Origin: Blastomyces gilchristii SLH14081
Taxonomy: Eukaryota > Ascomycota > Eurotiomycetes > Onygenales > Ajellomycetaceae
Direction of reading: 5' to 3'
Length of the DNA stretch: 64,000 nucleotides
Assembly (NCBI RefSeq): GCF_000003855.2
Contig: NW_003101668.1
Span: forward strand, 1,145,660 to 1,209,659
The position numbers were made by a program, and so were the translations under genes. Shown here one piece after another: positions 1 through 11,190 of the stretch; position 1 is the stretch's first letter; each line of letters begins with the position of its first letter. The notes under the pieces are model-generated. The model made no database searches and was not told the origin of the DNA. It saw only the letters and a list, made by a program, of their open reading frames with translations.

Positions 1-20
1 TTACCATTCAGCCACGGGCG
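1..20 (-). repeat. SINE head fragment (S0)
   Basis: The first 20 bases match the inverted 5' head of the tRNA-derived SINE seen complete at 33581-33955 (the 'accattcagccac' stretch, one G/A difference). Immediately after it the sequence changes to the interior of the family A LTR, so a SINE probably sits inside the left LTR of A1, with the rest of both outside the window. Too short for more. Confidence 0.55.
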
Positions 21-279
21 CAAAGAGGAAAATGTTAGGGAGAAAGAAAGAGAAAGTGTGAGAATCAGCAATTAAAGTGAATATTTATACATGTATGTGA
101 TGATGTACACAGTGAAGCTTCAGAGTGGAAGAATATACACATGTTTATAGCAGCTGAGAATCAGTGATCAGAACATACATATTCATAGCAGCTGAGAATC
201 AGTGATTGAGAATGAGGCAGTAGAAATCTATGAAGTGTATGAAATAGTTTATATGATTGATCAGGTGCAGCTCATCATA
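21..279 (-). repeat. A1 3' LTR (left), truncated
   Basis: Aligns over its length with the right LTR at 5361-5674. Compared with that copy it carries many C-to-T and G-to-A changes at CC, CG and GG: the terminal 'cgcagcccgccaca' of the right LTR appears here as 'tgcagctcatcata'. The outer part is replaced by SINE sequence at the window edge. Confidence 0.85.
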
Positions 280-289
280 TTAGTTCCTC

Positions 290-1900
290 TCTTTCAGAAG
301 CAGTTTCTATCAGTCAAGAGCTGCTGTTTCAGATAACACAGAACTCAGAGTTCAGATCAGTTGATTATAGCTAACTCATTTCATAAGATATTATTAACTA
401 CAGCTGTATGATCTCTGATTGAGAATATCTTCAATCTCTCACTCAAGCTCATTATCTTCTTCTATGATTTCTGGCAGCTGTCAGTCAGAAGTTAGTTGAG
501 AAGAGAATAAGTCAGTGATAGTATAGTGAAGCAAGCTTGTATAAAAGACATTATAGATCTCTGATAATATATTAAGACAGTAGTTATGATTATCTAGAAC
601 TTCTATCACTTTATACTTGATATAATGATAGTTTAGTATATGAGATGAACATATAATCTGTATATTCTTAAGATTTAATCATACTAAGTCTTCTATCTTA
701 TACTGCTCAGCAGAATCTTGATAAATATTAATTTAATTCTCTTGATCTTATTTCACAGCTGTTATGAAGACTTCTACTCAGTCACAGATATCTCAGAGCT
801 TCATTACTATACTATCAGTGATCTGAATTAAACTGCAGAGATTCAGTGTGAACTGTATAATCTCTAGAAGATTCAACACTTTCATGTAATAACTGTGTAT
901 AAGAAAGAACAGGCTTATACCTGTTAAGACAGCATCTCAGTCATTGATAGTGATCTCTGTATATAGAAGAAGATCATATCAATTATTTTATAAGTAATTA
1001 CAGAACTTATAGAGATAGTTCTTTACAGTCTGAATTATTCATTCTAATACATCATTGATCTCAGAGTGATAGACAGTTAATAGATAGTATATAATCTTGA
1101 GAACTTGACAGATTCTTGTTCAGAGAGTACTTATAAATTGACAGCTCTGATCTGATACTATTAATCTTAGTAACTTATACATTTAATAGAATGAACTCTG
1201 TAAGAAGGCTTCAGTAACTTATTCAGTATTTATCTTATTATAAGATTTCAATATTACATCTTTACTTAGTCAGTCAATAATAATCAGAATATTTCTACAA
1301 CTCTTACTCTCAGATAGATTAATAGTAAAGTCAATTACTATCTCTTATCAGATTCTATCAGAAATATTAAGTGATTTCAGTAGATCTTTTCTATGATTGT
1401 TTTATAAGATAATAGAAGAACAGTGATTACAGTTTTAAATGAAGTATTTAATACTATTTAATATCTCAGATTAATAGAACTCTCAGAAGATCATTCTATA
1501 CAGTTATTCATAGTCTGAATAATCAGTTATATATGAATCATGTATCTCTTGCATTATTCAGATGTATAAGAGTTCAGAGTGAGAGACTCAGCATTATTCA
1601 CAGAATCATAGAGTGTTATTATCATCAATTAAATATTCTGAGATGTCAGTTCTTACATATAATTCTGAAGAAAATCAGAGTGCTTCTTATCATACTACTT
1701 CAGTGAGTGCTTAGAGAAGTTCATTAGTTTAAGCTACTGTATATTATAACTCATCTAATATAGATTCAGAAGAAGTTAAGATATCAGTGATAGTTTTAAT
1801 TAAAGAAGTATGTATAGTGCTGTAAGCTGTTTTATCTTGATTAACTAGTATCTTCAGATTCAAGAGCTGATGCTCTCAGTTCATTCAGTGAGTATCTATT
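290..1900 (-). pseudogene. A1 integrase and chromodomain remnant
   Basis: On the minus strand, near 1345-1240, the integrase core reads IDFTINLSES followed by IIID-stop-LSK. This is the first catalytic Asp region of Gypsy integrases, with TGA in place of Trp or Arg. The GPF-type C-terminal module (the NVFHTSLL motif in the A2 copy) and the chromodomain lie at the lower coordinates before the LTR. Chromodomains of this kind bind methylated histone H3 and steer integration toward heterochromatin. Many stops; not translatable. Confidence 0.75.
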
Positions 1901-3480
1901 ATATTGAATAATATATCTTACTCTTATTATAAGAGAGCATCTGTCATTGAGTTCTGACTGTCAGAATCATAGTGTATAATAAAATGAAAGTAACTTAAGA
2001 ACTCAGATTATCACATCTATTATTCAGTGAGTTTATAGATAGTTGTAAAGTATTTGAGATTCTTATAATCTATAACTATCTTGAATTCAGAGATACTTCA
2101 GAGTTCAGAGTCTCATGCTTCTAAACAGTGTATAATCATGAGAAGTTTCTTATCATAGATCTCATAATTGTATTCAGTGAGACTCAGTTTCTTAGATATA
2201 AAGACATATGATCATAGAATATCTTCATTATTATATTACAATATCACTTCTTCTGTTATAGAGTCAGAGAAATCAGCTTCAATAACTGTCTTATAATCAG
2301 AATTGAATATTATCAGTAGAGAGATATTAATGAACATCTTCTTCATCTGTGTAAATACAGCTTCAGTGTCTACTGATTATTAAAATACTGAGTCTTTCTT
2401 AGTGAGTTCTGTAAGTAATCTTACAATATCTGAGAAGTTTTGTATAAATCACTGATAGAAGTTAGTGAATTCAATGAAGCTTTATACATCTTTCACAGTA
2501 TATGAAGCTTTTCATTCAAGAATGATAGAGATCTTCTCAGAATTCATTCAAATTCTCTTACCAGCTTCTATGATGAAATCTAAGTATTTAGTACTCTTAA
2601 CTTCAAAATCACACTTATTAATATTAATTAATAGTCCTGCTTCTTGTAGTTATTGTAATACTCTTTGTATATACTCTTGATATTTCTTTCTGAATTCATC
2701 AGTGAAGATGAGAATGTCATCTAGATAAGTAGATATAAATTCATTAAGAATGTCTCAGAGTACTCAGTTGATATACTTCTGAAATATACAAAGAACATTG
2801 ACTAGTTCAAAGAGTATGACTACTCATTCAAAGAGATTATATTATGTTCAGAATACTGTAAGTCACTCATCTTCTTCAGTAATACAGATCTTATAAAACA
2901 TGATGATGACATCTAACTTTGTAAATCATTGAGCTTGTTCAATGTGAGCTAGAGTTTCATTGATAAGAGATAAAGAATAACAGTCTTTCTTTATTAATCT
3001 GTTCAATTCTTGATAATTCACACAGAACTGAAGTTCTTCATCTGATTTCTTTGCAAAGAGAATAGAGACTGCAGCAGAAGAGTTACTAATGTATATGAAT
3101 TCTTTATTCAACAGATCATTGAATGTCTTTCAAAGAAGAAGAAGTTCATCTTAAGACATGTTATAAAGAGAGTCTCATGACAGTTTGAGATTCTTATCAT
3201 TCTTTTTCTCTAACTTGATACTGTGATTCACTTCAGGTTCTTGTAAGAGAGATATGTTTGTAATATCATCTTGTTAAAAGATATCTAGATATTCATGATA
3301 TTATTAAGAGAGTTTTATATGAGAATCTGTTATTATAATACAGAATAACTGATCTTTCAAAGAACAGCCGGAGTGCTTTTAACAAATTGCTACATAATCT
3401 CACTGTCAGTGACTTCTTTTTTAGAGTATTTTATACATGTTGACAGAGATCTATGTCAGATCTATGATCTTATGAATGTC
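1900..3480 (-). pseudogene. A1 reverse transcriptase and RNase H remnant
   Basis: Minus-strand frame. At 3111-2926 the N-terminal RT part reads ILFAKKSDEELQFCVNYQEL, which fits the Gypsy pattern 'ILFvKKkDGslRFCvDYRaLN'. At about 2735-2700 the catalytic box YLDDILIF is intact, unlike A2 and A3 where Asp is changed to Asn. Downstream, [16 protein letters not shown] is the RNase H 'KLs..E.NYeiyDKELLAI' motif. Stops within the frame are TGA, TAA and TAG at positions where relatives have Trp or Gln. A plus-strand open frame at 2465-2680 is a shadow of this domain. Confidence 0.85.
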
Positions 3481-3870
3481 ATCTTCATGAATTCTATTAT
3501 TATTAGAGAATATCAAGCTTCTGTTTTAAGTGTTCAATAAGATGTCTTGTTCAGATAGTCAGACAAGTTCTAATATAAGATTATAATCAAGATTATCAAC
3601 TTCATATATATAGGCATCTTTATGTAGATGTTCTCTCACATCTATAATTAACTTTATTATATAACAGGTACAAATGTCTTTTGAATTATCAAATTCTGCA
3701 AGAAGTCAGAGTTTTAATAAGAGAATATACTGAAGGTTATAATATCTTATAACTGAAGATTTTATCATTGCATAGTGATATAGACTGCCATCTATCATGG
3801 CTTTCATATTATACATGTTATTAATCACAGTAGATACAAGAATTGTATTCATTGTTATTTTCTCTTCAAA
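3480..3870 (-). pseudogene. A1 retroviral-type aspartic protease remnant
   Basis: Reading the minus strand from about 3860, MIDGSLYHYAMI resembles the Gypsy protease active-site stretch 'vDSGc.cyA.I' (here D-G-S instead of D-S/T-G). Further on LDYNLILELV-stop-LSEQD resembles the typical 'LDYDlILGlPWL..qdv'. The stop is TGA at the expected Trp. The protease would have matured the Gag-Pol polyprotein. This domain is the part lost from A3, where a SINE replaces it. Confidence 0.7.
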
Positions 3871-3879
3871 TTATTATCA

Positions 3880-5350
3880 TCTGATCTCTTCAAGCTTCTG
3901 TTTGCAAATTTGAACAGAAGCTAATCTTTTCTCTGTTTCATCAGAGTATTCTTATAGTTATCTTCTGAATCTTTCTTCACTGCAATGTGATTGACACAGA
4001 TAGACACTGATTCATTCTTCAAATGAGAAGGCACTGATCTTTCTCTTGATTGAGAAGGCTTATAGGTCAATCAACAGTTGAAAGTGATGTATTCTAATCA
4101 GTTACAGTTGATGCATACTTCTTATTGATGTTGATCAGCAACTTCTTCAGAAGTGATTTCAGAAACTTAGAAGTCTGTTTAAACAGTGAAAACTCTTGCT
4201 TATGTATAGATATTTGAATCTATTCAGTTCATAGCATCTGCATCATTGCTGTTACTTCTCTTTAGCACAGATATATAAGTGACTGAGATGTAATGTCTTC
4301 TGCCACTGTTCTGTATACTCTTGAGCTTGATAAGACAGTCATTCAATGTTCAGAGCTATGTGCAGAAGCCTTTATAAGTCTGATCTTTGTCTACACTTAC
4401 AAGAGTCTGTAAGAGTTTGAAAGTCAATGTCTTCTTAAGCATGCTAATCTTTATTTAATTCTTTCAAGATTGATCACCTGCTTCTAGAATCTTGATATTA
4501 AAGTCAGGAATAAATATTATAAGAGAAGTATTTCTCTGTCAGACACTCTGTAATCAATCTAATACTTTCTGTTGTATGACAGTGTCTTGAAACAGAATAT
4601 TAAGATATCTCATGATATTATCAGATGTTTACAACATTGATTCACATGCTTTTATTCATAAGTGAAACTTCTATTTCATGCAATTCTTCAATTATTCATT
4701 AATATATCAATCTTGATTGATTAATGAACTGATGACATCTTTATCTACACTCAGTTTTATGAGTATTTTCATTCTTCATAATGAGTAGAGAGTGAGATTA
4801 GAAGTATTGAAATATGTAGAAGTATGTAAGCATTCTTTCAGTGCTTTTGTATTCAATTCTATAGATGTTGAAATCACATGAATCAATTGTTGAATCTCTT
4901 TGTATTGAAGTTATTAAGTTATATGCATGTCTGCTATCTGTTGCTGTTATAATTTTAACATTGCTCAGAGTCACTGTGATATCATCTCTATACTCACACT
5001 TGAGAGTTCTCTCATATTATCATTAAACATGATTATATCATTTTATTAAATGTATAATATCTGTGAAATCTGAAGAAGTGTAATCATATTCTTATACATC
5101 TGAGTGTCAGAACTCTCAGGTCTTTTGCTGATATTCTCTTATAAGATCTTACTCTCTTTGTAAGATCTTGTTACAGAGTCAGAGTGACTGATAAGCAAGC
5201 TTCTATCTGAGAACTCAGTGTCTGCTTAACTGTTTGACTGTTTCTCTATTTCTTATATATTGTTATGTGTTCAGATATCTCTTGATGAATAATCATTTCT
5301 AATGAGAAGACAATATGTGAATAATCATTTCTAATAAGAAGATGATGAAT
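3880..5350 (-). pseudogene. A1 gag remnant with CCHC zinc knuckle
   Basis: The minus strand at 4115-4074 reads C-I-N-C-N-stop-L-E-Y-I-T-F-N-C, which is a C-x2-C-x4-H-x4-C knuckle with the His turned to Tyr and a Trp turned to TGA. The knuckle binds RNA in Gypsy nucleocapsids. Upstream, toward the 5' LTR, the frame is charged and helix-like but highly degenerate; I cannot place a start codon. The same knuckle occurs near 19920-19960 in A2 and near 30790-30830 in A3. Confidence 0.65.
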
Positions 5351-5360
5351 GTTTTTCTAA

Positions 5361-5674
5361 TGTAAGAGGCCTATGCTGAATAGATCAGTATAATATCAAT
5401 AGGTCTTATATAATAAAGAGAAAAACATTAGAGAAGAAAAGAAAGAGAAAGTGTGAGAATCAGTGATTGAAGTGAATATTTATACATGTATGTGATAATG
5501 TACACAGTGGAGCTTTAGGGCGGAAGAATATACACATGTTCATAGCAGCCGAGGATCAGTGATCAGAACATACACGTTTATGGCAGCTGAGGATCAGCGA
5601 TCGGGAATGAGGCGGTAGGAATCTATGAAGTGTACGGAATAGTCTATATGATTGATCGGGCGCAGCCCGCCACA
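5361..5674 (-). repeat. A1 5' LTR (right)
   Basis: 314 bp starting TGTAAGAGGCC and ending GCCCGCCACA (top strand), so TG...CA ends. Its last 150 bases keep many CG and CC dinucleotides, in contrast to the matching left LTR. It is followed by cagtc (5675-5679), a candidate 5 bp target duplication arm. Confidence 0.85.
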
Positions 5675-7339
5675 CAGTCTTTGCTAAGAATTTGATTATA
5701 TCAAAGATATTAACACTGTTATTTATAAATTCTAATCTATAAGAATGATAGATTTCTACTGAGATGAACAGTCTGCAGTGTATATAAAGAGAAGAAGAAA
5801 TCATATTATTATTAAAGCTAAAAATAAAAGAAAATAAAAACAGAGCTATGAACATAATTTAGAGATCAATAAAGAAAAAATAAAGAAAACTCATATCTAT
5901 AACACTTAATTTTCTTACAACTATTAAATTTTCTCTTCAAAGAAGCAGAGAGTATCATACCTGCAGTACAGACAATTGTTGCATTTAATATAAAGATTGC
6001 TGAAAATGTACAGACTTTAAGAAAGCTGAATATTAGAGTATGTACAGTTGTAACAGAATCTTGAGAGCTGATCATCTGCATGTATCATTAGATATCTCTT
6101 ATAAAGCTGTGTTCACTCTCTCAGTTATGCTGAAGTATTCAGTCTGAAAATCATTGAGATATGAAGAGAAGGCTCATCTATTCAGATCAACTTCTGTCAC
6201 AAATTTATAGTATTTATATTATCTTAATTATCTGAATTTTACAGATATCTGAAGACTCATCTCTTATTAATATCAGAATTGCAGAAATGCATCACAGTGT
6301 AAGAACTGTTAATAGAGAATCTAGACATATTTACATATACTTAATCAGAGATTATACAGATAGAAGAAGAGTAATTATAAGTCTGTAAGACTGAAGAGAG
6401 TACTGATAGTACTGAGAGCTTCACAGAAACTGTCAGCTAGAGGCTGTAAGAATCACTTACAGAGAGACTTACAGTAAAGAGCAGAACTGTACTACTGAAA
6501 GTCAGAGACTGATCTGAGAAAGACACAGAATTAAGTACTAGTCTGAAGATTGAGTGTGATAACAGATCTGAGAGAAATGAAGACACTGTTATAGATGATA
6601 ATATCTCTGTTTTATCAGTAAGTAAAAAGTAATTAGAGAAGTTACAGAGACACTTATAAGAAGCTCAGCAGTGATCAGATATTATTTATAAAGATATTAA
6701 AATTGAAAAAATTTTAATTCTTGAGAAGTTCTTGAATCAATATATAGATATTATTAGAAACACACTCTCTCTATCATCTGAATAAAAATACTTTGTAAAT
6801 GAATGAGAATACTCACAGTTTATAAGAATAAAAGTGATTAGAGAAAAAGAGAAAAGAAGATAAGATTTTATAAATAGATCTAAAATATTTATACTACTCT
6901 AGAGAGATTTATTTACACTATAAGTGATTCTATAGAATAGTCAGATCACTCTAGTAAATAAAGAGTAATTATAAATTACAGATCTGAATCTTTCTATATA
7001 ACTATAAAGAGTGATTAGAGACTGTGAATATCTTGATTCTATAATTCTACAGAGTTAATAAAAGAATGAGAAATTTCTTACAACTCTACAGTGTCAAAGA
7101 ATAATAATTTACAAGAATAAGTGAAAGATTAACTTATAAATACTTCTCTTTGATAAGAGTAATCTCATAGAAAGTGATTCATCTGTGAAACTAATCTGTG
7201 TAATAATTATATATGAATCTTATGAAAATGATTGAGAGTCAACTGAAACTCTTCTATATGAAAGATGTGAGATAAATCTGTATAATAAGTCAGAGAAAGA
7301 TCTGCAGATCACAGAGAATCTCACAGAATAAAAAACTAA
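5675..7339. other. Unassigned degenerate AT-rich DNA
   Basis: I recognise no element family here. Short minus-strand open frames (5556-5855, 5866-6081) overlap it but match nothing I know, and the first runs into the A1 LTR. One plus-strand frame (codons starting at 5676, 5679 and so on, staying in phase across the SINE at 7353-7759 to about 7965) gives protein-like text if stops are read as Gln or Trp. Its stop density is about what random AT-rich DNA would give, so I do not call a gene. The composition (few CC, GG, CG) is the same as in the flanking repeats, so it is probably an old repeat too. Confidence 0.5.
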
Positions 7340-7772
7340 GTGACAGACTCTTATTCTTATTATTATTATTATTCTTTTATTATACTTATATGCAAGCGGA
7401 GCTTATGATGAGTCCTTGCGTGATGATAAATACAGGTCAAGTGTTGATTATATAGAAGAAAATACAGGTCAAGTGATGATTATATAGAAGGAAATACAGA
7501 TGTTAAGATCACATCAAGATAACAAGAACATAGAAAATATGAAGAAGTGACAATTAAATACATACAATAATAACTTCTCATTTCAGGAACATAGAGTGAT
7601 TTGTTGAAGCAATTTCTACATCTCTGTATTTATTAGAAACCTGAGGTGCTTAGGTTCTGGATTTAATGTATCCCCTGCGGGTTTCAAACTTACACGCGTT
7701 GATTTCCCACGCCAAGGTGCTACTGAGTGGCCGCATTAACCATTCAGTCACTGAGGTCTGTGACAGACTCTT
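7340..7772 (-). mobile_element. S1: tRNA-derived SINE with 13 bp target duplication
   Basis: A SINE on the minus strand, element body 7353-7759, flanked by a perfect direct repeat 'gtgacagactctt' at 7340-7352 and 7760-7772. The (TTA)n run at the left is the inverted 3' tail, and the head with degenerate pol III A and B boxes is at the right. Compared with the S4 copy it has CC-to-TC and CG-to-TG/CA changes in the head and a longer body because a short segment (tcaagtg...tatatagaag) is duplicated near 7438-7490. Confidence 0.92.
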
Positions 7773-8175
7773 TTCTCTTTATAATAATAAGGAATTTTTC
7801 CTCACTGAGATTTTTTATAGATATGAAGACTTTTTAGTGAGTATCACCCCAATGCTGAGTCTGATTCTATGAAATCACTCAGTGAAAGACTTTATGAATG
7901 AAGCCTTAGAGAGAAAGAAGTATATAAGAAATCTCACTTTTTATAAATTCTTTATCTCTATTTCTATCTCTTATATAATTAATAAAGTTAGCAGGTCTTG
8001 ACTATACACAATCATCTAGACTGAAGTTCATAAATACTATTTATAACTTAGCTTGAATAGTATTATATATTTAACTTCTACATTTATCTTTCTACTGTGA
8101 ATACTTCTAGTAGCTATTAATACATATTATGTCAAGCTGCAAACATCTGAATAATCGCCTGTGAGTACTTATTCT
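7773..8175. other. Unassigned DNA between two SINEs
   Basis: Contiguous with 5675-7339 once S1 and one copy of its target duplication are removed. Nothing recognisable. It includes an unusual CC-rich spot (atcaccccaatgctg near 7844-7858) amid otherwise C-poor sequence. Confidence 0.5.
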
Positions 8176-8345
8176 TACATAGAGTGATTTATTGAAGTGA
8201 TTTGTACATCTCTGTATTTATTAGAAACCTGAGATGCTTGAGTTTCAGATTTAATGTATTCTCTGCAAGTTTCAAACTCACATGCCTTGATTTCTCACGT
8301 CAAGGTGCTACTGAGTGGCTGCATTAATCATTCGGTCACTGAGGC
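8176..8345 (-). mobile_element. S2: partial SINE (head half)
   Basis: Matches the head half of the SINE in inverted orientation, ending with the head sequence 'ggtcactgaggc'. The 3' half and the (TTA)n tail are missing, with the break near 8176. It is more mutated than S1 and S4, showing the same CC and CG changes. It abuts a LINE 3' fragment directly on the right. Confidence 0.8.
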
Positions 8346-8614
8346 AGTGTTTCCAGTATCTATAAAGTTAACTATTATATATTTATCAATTTCAGATATG
8401 TAAAATTAGAAAATTTCAGCTCACAATATAGAAACTTTTTATAAATTACAGTATTTTTAACATTTTCTGATACTTTCAAAATTATTTAGAAAATAACATA
8501 ATAAAAGAAAAGAAATAAAGTCTTAAAAATAAACATATTAAATAAGTGAATAGAAAAGAATAGAAAAGAAAATGTAAAAAGAAATTTACAGAATAAAATC
8601 TCTGTAGTTTACAT
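8346..8614 (-). mobile_element. LINE 3'-UTR fragment
   Basis: Inverted match to the L1 3' UTR (50170-50450), including the stretches that read 'aaagttaactatta' and 'atcaatttcagatatg' on the top strand. The terminal tail is missing where S2 abuts. The match fades after about 8600. Confidence 0.75.
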
Positions 8615-9308
8615 TTGAAATTATATATATATTTTAATACTTTATATAACTGATCACTGTATCTGTTCTCTTTAATCTGCTGCAGAGATTATCATTGTCT
8701 TTAAAAAGCTGTTACTCAGCTATCTTCTATAACTAGTTTACTTATAAGTGAAGTTCTTATTAAGAATAATATCATAATTATTCAATTTCAATTAAGTTTT
8801 TAATCTTCTAACTGTCAATCTCAGTATTTTAATTTATTAATTGACTGTTACAGTTTTACTTACACTAATCATTTATTAAAAGTGTTTAAATTTTATTTTA
8901 TTTAAATTCTTACTAGATCTGAAGTGTTCTGATCAGATGATTTTTAAATATTAATTTCTCAAAAATAAGTGTCTAAAGTAAAAAAAAAAAATGAAAACTG
9001 ATCAGATAAGTTTAATAATAATTCATTATTCTGCAGATATTTTAAATCTCATTCATTTTAATATGAATTTAACTTAAAGTATTTGAAAGACTATTAACTC
9101 TAAAATCAGTAAGAATTAATGCTCAGAAACTCTCAGAGTGAATATTTTAAACTTAATAATAATTCATTATAATATATTCAGAGATATTTAATACTGTTTT
9201 ATAACTTAATAGTGAAAGCTGTGATTAAGATGACTCTTGTAGAGTTTAAACTTACTCTTTCTTAATATTCATTCTCTGAAGAGAAAGCTGTCAATTGAAG
9301 CTTTATAG
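8615..9308. other. Unassigned DNA, possibly the 5' part of the pogo-like element
   Basis: Very AT-rich, with a run of 12 A near 8978. It lies directly upstream of the pogo transposase DDE remnant and, without MITE D1, would join it. The helix-turn-helix and CENP-B-like DNA-binding part of a pogo transposase should be here. I could not read it convincingly. Confidence 0.35.
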
Positions 9309-9836
9309 CAGTGTAATTAAACTGACTGCTGAGATTATAAATTTCATATTTAATTTCATTTAATCTTATCTTATATATTTCTTGATATGAATTCTGCTGG
9401 GACTAATCATCAAAAAAACATGCAAAGTGACTATTTATCAGATCTCAAAATGAAATCATAACTTAGAAAAAATAAGAAAGTGATTTATTTTATTTGATCT
9501 TATTTAGTTTCATTCTTGATATAAAGTTACTATTTTTAGACATTTTAAGGTTTTCTTTAGACTATTTTTAATTTTTTAAAAAGTAACACTTTTTGATAAC
9601 ACTAAAATGAGATTTAAAGTCATTTAAAGCAATAAAAAGAAGTTAAATTGAGAAGTGAAAATCATAATCTCATTTGAAAAATGTGATAAGAGTAGACAGT
9701 AAGTTTCACTGAGACAGTATAAGACTACTATCTAATCTTAAAACCATGTAATGAGATTAATTAAATTGATAATGAGAGTATGAAATATTCTGGTTCTGAT
9801 CTCAAAGACGGTCACACGGTCAATCTAAGTGTAATT
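9309..9836. mobile_element. D1: MITE-like non-autonomous DNA transposon, 10 bp target duplication
   Basis: Body 9319-9826 (508 bp). Its ends correspond to the short inverted repeat agactggccg/cggtcagtct seen in D3, here aaactgactg/cggtcaatct. It is flanked by cagtgtaatt (9309-9318) and aagtgtaatt (9827-9836), 9 of 10 identical. No coding frame; the centre contains 'cattttaaggtttt' and an A/T-rich stretch shared with D2 and D3. The 10 bp duplication fits the Mutator/MULE class (9-11 bp). It is inserted into the pogo transposase remnant. Confidence 0.88.
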
Positions 9837-10745
9837 AATCACTATATCACTGAGTCAGAATAACTGAATAACTGATGAGCTTAACTTACTATAACTTAAA
9901 AAGATGTCTAACAAGTATACTTAAACTTATACACTTGAGAGATATAGAGTTTTAATTCTTAATAAGTATGAAAGTTATATTACTGTGAAATTTAAGCAGT
10001 TCTGCAAAAAGGAAAATATATATACTAACTCACTTCTCTTATCTGCTGTAATCATTTGATGTGAGCTGCTTTACTGTGCTGAAGAAAATATATGGTAAGC
10101 AGATTGAATCAGACATGCAGTTAAAAATCAATTATATTGATAAGAATAAATTTCTAAGTGTCTATTCTCTTACTAGAAAGAAAGCTTTGAAGAATACTAT
10201 TATAAAAGCGGAATTTAAAGTCATTAAGCTTGTATCATTTAATTCTACTAAGGTGCTTGATAAGCTGCATTTTCAAACTTAACTACATATACTGATCCTC
10301 TCTGAATTTTCACATAAATCTCAATTTATATGAACTTTGAAGACTTCACAGAATATTATTCAATTGAAGTATTAATATGCAAATATTAAGCAGTTTATCA
10401 AGTGCTGTATGCAGAGTCTCTTCAGTTCTATCAATCAGACTGTAAGTCAGCTAAATAGAGAGTGTTAATTAGTCATGCATGAGACTACTCTTCTAGCTCA
10501 AGAGAATAAGACATTACAAGCTATAAATGAGAAGTAGAAGTGTAAGTGAGAATAAAACTGTATATATATAAATCAGAGAGAAATTTTAATAAAAGAGAGA
10601 GAATTAATTAAAGCTCAAACTGCTCCGAATAATCAAATAAAAAAGAAAATAGAGATAAGAGATTCTGCTCAGTTTGCTAAAAAGCAAGCATTATCACACT
10701 GTGATAAATGTAATAATAGAGAGTATAGAGCTTCAGCATATTTAT
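9837..10745 (+). pseudogene. pogo-like (Tc1/mariner superfamily) transposase remnant
   Basis: The plus strand encodes the C-terminal part of a fungal pogo/Fot1-type transposase, broken by stops. In order: ITISLSQNN-stop-ITDELNLL (family 'W.IavSeNGWttne'); RYRVLILNKYESY at about 9950 (family 'yRlLILDGHeSH', with the catalytic Asp changed to Asn); HFSYLL-stop-SFDVSCFTVLKKIYG at about 10030-10095 (family 'PHsShlLQPLDVgcFspLKraYg'); a linker; a basic stretch; and C-D-K-C-x3-E-Y-R-A-S-A near 10700-10735, a degraded C-terminal zinc knuckle typical of fungal pogo elements. The longest uninterrupted piece is 10061-10282. It is not functional: the active-site residue is lost and there are many stops. 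MITE D1 splits it. Confidence 0.85.
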
Positions 10746-11190
10746 AGTTTTAATATATACTCAGATATAATTTTATAGAAATAATATAAATTTGCTATTA
10801 TTTGAATAAAATATTTATAATTAAGAGTATGAAAAAGTGTTTTATTAGATAATTTATTCTGTTAAATAATAAATTATATTATAGTTTAATTTTATATAAA
10901 AGTAGTATTTAGTAATATTTTTTATTAATATTACTATTACGGAGATAAATTTATATATTTAATTTTTTAATATTTAATAAGAAAAATTAATTTTTACTTA
11001 TTGAGTATAATTTATAAAGTTGAAAAAGCAATTTTTTAACTTAATTACATTTTTATTTTAATTAAACTTTGTAATTATTACATTTTTTGAAATCTTTACA
11101 ATTAATTTAACTACAGTGATATTGTTTTTTATATACATAAAAATATTTATCATATATAATATATTTATATAGTTATGAAAGAGTTTAAGA
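10746..11190. other. Extremely AT-rich tract downstream of the pogo remnant
   Basis: A stretch of roughly 80 percent A+T, with no recognisable coding frame and no match elsewhere in the window that I could see. It may be the 3' end of the pogo element or pre-existing spacer. It ends where the L4 LINE 5' region begins. Confidence 0.45.

Larger units (their letters stand above)
21..5674 (-). mobile_element. A1: degenerate chromovirus-type Gypsy LTR retrotransposon
   Basis: An LTR retrotransposon on the minus strand. Its right LTR (5361-5674) is the 5' LTR in element sense, and the left LTR (about 21-279) is the 3' LTR, missing its outer part. Between them the minus strand reads gag, protease, reverse transcriptase, RNase H, integrase and a chromodomain, the order of Ty3/Gypsy chromoviruses. 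Every domain is broken by stop codons, mainly TGA at Trp and TAA/TAG at Gln positions. The 5 bp after the right LTR (cagtc) would be one arm of the target duplication; the other arm is out of view. Two more copies, A2 and A3, share its structure. Confidence 0.9.

Noticed and set aside
2465..2680. Plus-strand open frames over A and B elements (2465-2680, 18309-18515, 29145-29363, 58720-58926, 60603-60791)
   Set aside because: They are antisense shadows of RT and gag frames on the minus strand. They recur only because the elements are homologous, and they show no domain of their own.
7361..7375. (TTA)n, (AAT)n and (TAA)n microsatellites as independent features
   Set aside because: Each sits at the 3' end of a SINE or LINE copy, so they are retroposon tails rather than free-standing microsatellites.
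5676..7965. A host gene of about 600 codons with stops at Gln and Trp codons
   Set aside because: Any stop can be read as mutated Gln or Trp; stop density is near random, and another frame in the same region also gives protein-like text. Kept only as a low-level finding.
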